Positions 6,592 through 9,058 of a stretch of 9,058 nucleotides of DNA are shown one piece after another. Origin of the DNA: Comamonadaceae bacterium. GTDB taxonomy: Bacteria; Pseudomonadota; Gammaproteobacteria; Burkholderiales; Burkholderiaceae. The stretch covers positions 1-9,058 of the forward strand of contig CANCCJ010000105.1 in assembly GCA_947374535.1 (NCBI GenBank), read 5' to 3'. The position numbers were made by a program, and so were the translations under genes. Under the pieces are notes generated by a model. That model saw only the letters and a list, made by a program, of their open reading frames with translations. It made no database searches and was not told the DNA's origin. Every line of letters starts with the position of its first letter. The first letter of the stretch is position 1.

Positions 6592-7626
6592 ATGTCTCTC
6601 ATCATCGACGTTCACGGTCACTACACCACAGCGCCCAAGGCCTTGGAAGAATGGCGTAACAAGCAAATCGCTGGCATCAAAGACCCAGCATCTATGCCTA
6701 AAGTGTCCGAGCTGAAAATCAGCGACGACGAGTTGCGCGAGACCATCGAAACCAACCAACTCGCCAAGATGAAAGAGCGCGGCTCTGACATCACCATCTT
6801 CAGCCCACGCGCGAGCTTCATGGCGCACCACATTGGCGACTTCCAAGTGTCATCCACTTGGGCGGCGATTTGTAACGAGCTGTGCTTCCGCGTGTCCGAG
6901 CTGTTCCCCAACAACTTCGTGCCTGCGGCCATGTTGCCCCAGTCGCCTGGTGTTGACCCCGCCACTTGCATTCCTGAGTTGGTGAAATGCGTGGAGCAAT
7001 ACGGCAACGTCGGTATCAACCTGAACCCAGACCCCTCCGGCGGCCACTGGACATCGCCGCCTTTGAGCGACAAGTCTTGGTACCCCATTTACGAAAAAAT
7101 GGTTGAGTACGACATCCCTGCCATGATTCACGTGTCCACCAGCTGCAACGGCTGCTTCCACACCACCGGCGCGCATTACTTGAACGCAGACACCACAGCG
7201 TTCATGCAGTGTTTGACCTCTGACTTGTTCAAAGATTTCCCAACCTTGAAGTTTTTGATTCCGCATGGCGGCGGCGCTGTGCCTTACCACTGGGGCCGCT
7301 TCCGTGGCTTGGCGCAAGAACTGAAAAAGCCTTTGCTCACTGAGCACTTGTTGAACAACATTTATTTCGACACCTGCGTGTACCACCAGCCCGGCATCGA
7401 CTTGTTGACCAAGGTGATTCCGGTCAAAAACATCATGTTCGCCTCCGAGATGATTGGTGCGGTGCGCGGCATCGATCCAGAAACTGGCCACTACTACGAC
7501 GACACCAAGCGTTACATCGAATCCACGCTCAACCTCAATGCCGACGAACGCCATCAGGTGTACGAAGGCAACGCACGTCGCGTGTTCTCGCGCTTGGACA
7601 CCAAACTCAAGTCGCAAGGCCGTTAA
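6592..7626 (+). CDS. ligJ: 4-Oxalomesaconate hydratase, amidohydrolase family
   Basis: This 344-residue enzyme adds water to 4-oxalomesaconate (or its tautomer) to give 4-carboxy-4-hydroxy-2-oxoadipate, the next-to-last step of protocatechuate 4,5-cleavage. It belongs to the amidohydrolase-2 family. The start IIDVHGHYTTAPKALEEWR is characteristic of LigJ and its Comamonas counterpart PmdE. The metal-site residues are His8 and His10 (HGH), His180 (AMIHVSTS), His225 (LIPHGGG) and Glu286 (FASEMIGA). As I recall, these correspond with a constant shift of two to the zinc ligands and catalytic residues described for Sphingobium LigJ. A strong ribosome binding site, AAGGGG, lies 5 bases before the ATG. 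The aldolase gene follows 21 bases later. A different amidohydrolase-2 decarboxylase is the main alternative, made unlikely by the partner aldolase. Confidence 0.9.
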   Translation: MSLIIDVHGHYTTAPKALEEWRNKQIAGIKDPASMPKVSELKISDDELRETIETNQLAKMKERGSDITIFSPRASFMAHHIGDFQVSSTWAAICNELCFRVSELFPNNFVPAAMLPQSPGVDPATCIPELVKCVEQYGNVGINLNPDPSGGHWTSPPLSDKSWYPIYEKMVEYDIPAMIHVSTSCNGCFHTTGAHYLNADTTAFMQCLTSDLFKDFPTLKFLIPHGGGAVPYHWGRFRGLAQELKKPLLTEHLLNNIYFDTCVYHQPGIDLLTKVIPVKNIMFASEMIGAVRGIDPETGHYYDDTKRYIESTLNLNADERHQVYEGNARRVFSRLDTKLKSQGR

Positions 7627-7647
7627 CCCATTCACAGGAGATTTCTT

Positions 7648-8331
7648 ATGTACGAACTCGGCGTTGTGTATCGCAACATCCAACGCGCAGACCGCGCAGC
7701 AGCAGACGGATTGGCCGCATTAGGCTCGGCCACAGTGCACGAAGCCATGGGCCGCGTGGGCTTGCTCAAGCCTTATATGCGTCCCATTTTTCCAGGCGCG
7801 CAAGTGTCGGGCACCGCAGTGACCGTGCTCTTGCATCCCGGTGACAACTGGATGATGCATGTGGCCGCTGAACAAATTCAGCCCGGCGATATCGTGGTGG
7901 CGGCCATCACGGCCGAATGCACCGACGGTTATTTTGGTGACTTGTTAGCCACATCGTTCCAAGCGCGTGGCGCTCGCGCCCTCATCATCGATGCGGGCGT
8001 GCGTGATGTGAAAGAGCTGCAAAAGATGAACTTTCCTGTCTGGAGCAAAGCCATCAGCAGCAAAGGCACCATCAAAGCGACTATCGGCTCTGTGAATATC
8101 CCCGTGGTGTGTGCAGGCATGCTGGTCACACCAGGTGATGTGATCGTGGCGGACGACGACGGCGTGGTGTGCGTGCCAGCTGCCCGTGCCGTAGAAACTT
8201 TGGCTGCCGCACAAAAACGCGAGAGCTTTGAAGGCGAGAAACGCGACAAATTGGCTTCAGGGATCTTGGGCCTCGACATGTACAAAATGCGCGAGCCCTT
8301 GGCTGCTGCTGGCTTAAAGTACATCGATTAA
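7648..8331 (+). CDS. ligK: 4-Carboxy-4-hydroxy-2-oxoadipate aldolase (RraA-like class II aldolase)
   Basis: This 227-residue enzyme cleaves 4-carboxy-4-hydroxy-2-oxoadipate to pyruvate and oxaloacetate, the last step of protocatechuate 4,5-cleavage. Family members also cleave 4-hydroxy-4-methyl-2-oxoglutarate and decarboxylate oxaloacetate. The divalent-metal aldolase signature D-X20-R-D is present exactly, with Asp98 in YFGDLL and Arg119-Asp120 in DAGVRD. This separates it from the RNase E inhibitor RraA, which shares the fold but lacks the enzyme activity. The segments HPGDNWMMH (63-71) and [11 protein letters not shown] are also typical. The ribosome binding site AGGAG lies 7 bases before the ATG. 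The gene is 21 bases downstream of the hydratase that makes its substrate. It is equivalent to Comamonas pmdF and Sphingobium ligK. Confidence 0.92.
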   Translation: MYELGVVYRNIQRADRAAADGLAALGSATVHEAMGRVGLLKPYMRPIFPGAQVSGTAVTVLLHPGDNWMMHVAAEQIQPGDIVVAAITAECTDGYFGDLLATSFQARGARALIIDAGVRDVKELQKMNFPVWSKAISSKGTIKATIGSVNIPVVCAGMLVTPGDVIVADDDGVVCVPAARAVETLAAAQKRESFEGEKRDKLASGILGLDMYKMREPLAAAGLKYID

Positions 8332-8357
8332 TTCCAACGACTTTGAAAACTTGCCTC

Positions 8358-9058
8358 ATGACACACACTTCTAAACGTCAACTGTTTGCAGCTTTGGCGT
8401 TGAGTGCTTTAGCGCTGTGCGGCCTGTCCGCACACGCCCAAGACTTCCCCTCCAAACCCGTGCGCATCCTCACGCCGTTTCCTGTGGGGAGTGGCCCCGA
8501 GGGCGTGTTGCGTTTGGTGGCGGATAAGTTGTCACGCACTTGGGGCAAGCCGGTGGTGGTGGAAAACAAGCCTGGTGGCAATGGCTTCATTGCGATTGAC
8601 ACTTTCAAGCGTGGTGCCACCGATGGTCACGATTTGATTCAGCTCGACAGCGTGCATTTGTCGGCATACCCGCATCTGTTTAAGAAGCTACCTTATGACA
8701 TCAAGGCCGATTTCGAGCCTTTGGCACCTTTATTTAAAACCTACTTTTTTGTTACGGTTGCGACCGACAGCAAATACAAAAAGGTGGCTGATCTCATCGC
8801 CGATGCCAAGGCGCATCCGGGCCAGTTGAACTACGGCTCTTGGTCTGTTGGCAACCCCGTGCATTTGGGCTCAGCCTTGTTTGAGTCGGTCACAGGCACA
8901 GACATGCAGCATGTGATTTACAAAGAAACCAGCATGCTCTACACAGGCGTGGCCAATCGCGAACTGTCATTTGCTTTGGGCTCGAACGCCACAGCCGGCG
9001 CTATGTACCGCGCAGGCAAGTTGCAATATTTGGCCGTAGCTGCACCCAAACGCGTGAG
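8358..9058 (+). CDS. TctC/Bug-type periplasmic solute-binding protein, 3' end missing
   Basis: The reading frame is open to the window edge, giving 233 residues; the family usually has about 320. It starts with a Sec signal peptide (KR near the start, a hydrophobic core of Ala and Leu, AHA before Gln28). The mature part opens QDFPSKPVRILTPFPVGSG, followed by VVVENKPGGNG and the LPYD segment, as in tripartite tricarboxylate transporter receptors (Bug proteins). Such proteins bind carboxylates in the periplasm for a TctA/TctB membrane pair. Here it follows the aldolase by 26 bases in the same direction, so it probably serves uptake of an aromatic or related carboxylate, as TphC does for terephthalate in Comamonas. 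No tctA or tctB is visible. The ribosome binding site is not evident. A cysteine at residue 21 does not fit a lipobox (Leu precedes it). Confidence 0.88.
   Translation, partial: MTHTSKRQLFAALALSALALCGLSAHAQDFPSKPVRILTPFPVGSGPEGVLRLVADKLSRTWGKPVVVENKPGGNGFIAIDTFKRGATDGHDLIQLDSVHLSAYPHLFKKLPYDIKADFEPLAPLFKTYFFVTVATDSKYKKVADLIADAKAHPGQLNYGSWSVGNPVHLGSALFESVTGTDMQHVIYKETSMLYTGVANRELSFALGSNATAGAMYRAGKLQYLAVAAPKRV

Noticed and set aside
6103..6846. Minus-strand open frame of 247 codons
   Set aside because: It spans the end of the ModA-like gene and the start of the hydratase gene in antisense and has no family features.
6850..7683. Minus-strand open frame of 277 codons
   Set aside because: It lies opposite the 4-oxalomesaconate hydratase gene, whose motifs are intact, and shows no recognisable domain.

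Overview
The window looks like chromosomal DNA of a beta-proteobacterium of the order Burkholderiales, most likely the family Comamonadaceae (relatives of Rhodoferax, Limnohabitans, Polaromonas or Comamonas). The case rests on the iscA-hscB-hscA-fdx order, a Bug-type (TctC) solute-binding protein, and LigJ/LigK-type enzymes of protocatechuate 4,5-cleavage. No database search was possible, so this assignment is inference. Every interpretable gene is intact except the two cut by the window edges. No insertion sequence, CRISPR array, prophage or integrase was seen.

Region 1 (1-3575, + strand) is housekeeping: the distal part of the ISC iron-sulfur assembly operon. It holds the 3' end of iscA, then hscB (J-protein co-chaperone), hscA (specialised Hsp70) and fdx (2Fe-2S ferredoxin). 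HscA and HscB release the cluster from IscU, IscA acts as a carrier, and Fdx supplies electrons. dnaQ, the proofreading exonuclease subunit of DNA polymerase III, starts 2 bases after fdx, in the place where iscX often sits in other proteobacteria.

Region 2 (3545-3760) is a small RNA unit. An extended -10 promoter overlaps the dnaQ stop codon, a perfect hairpin with a GAGA tetraloop lies at the predicted 5' end of the transcript, then comes tRNA-Val(CAC) with encoded CCA, and then a clear intrinsic terminator.

Region 3 (3911-4810, + strand) is one unnamed gene for an exported or membrane protein: signal peptide, two TPRs, one transmembrane helix and a Gly/Pro-rich tail. It converges, 7 bp apart, on the LysR-type regulator gene of the next region.

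Region 4 (4818-9058) is an aromatic-acid catabolic locus. A minus-strand LysR-type regulator diverges from a plus-strand operon encoding a ModA-like binding-fold protein with no signal peptide, 4-oxalomesaconate hydratase (LigJ/PmdE type), 4-carboxy-4-hydroxy-2-oxoadipate aldolase (LigK/PmdF type), and the start of a TctC-type periplasmic binding protein. Hydratase and aldolase catalyse the last two steps of protocatechuate 4,5-cleavage, ending in pyruvate and oxaloacetate. The ring-cleavage dioxygenase, dehydrogenase, lactonase and tautomerase are not in the window and may lie downstream. The 106-bp divergent gap holds a long near-perfect palindrome suited to LysR binding. The most unusual element is the cytosolic ModA-like protein as first gene of this operon.
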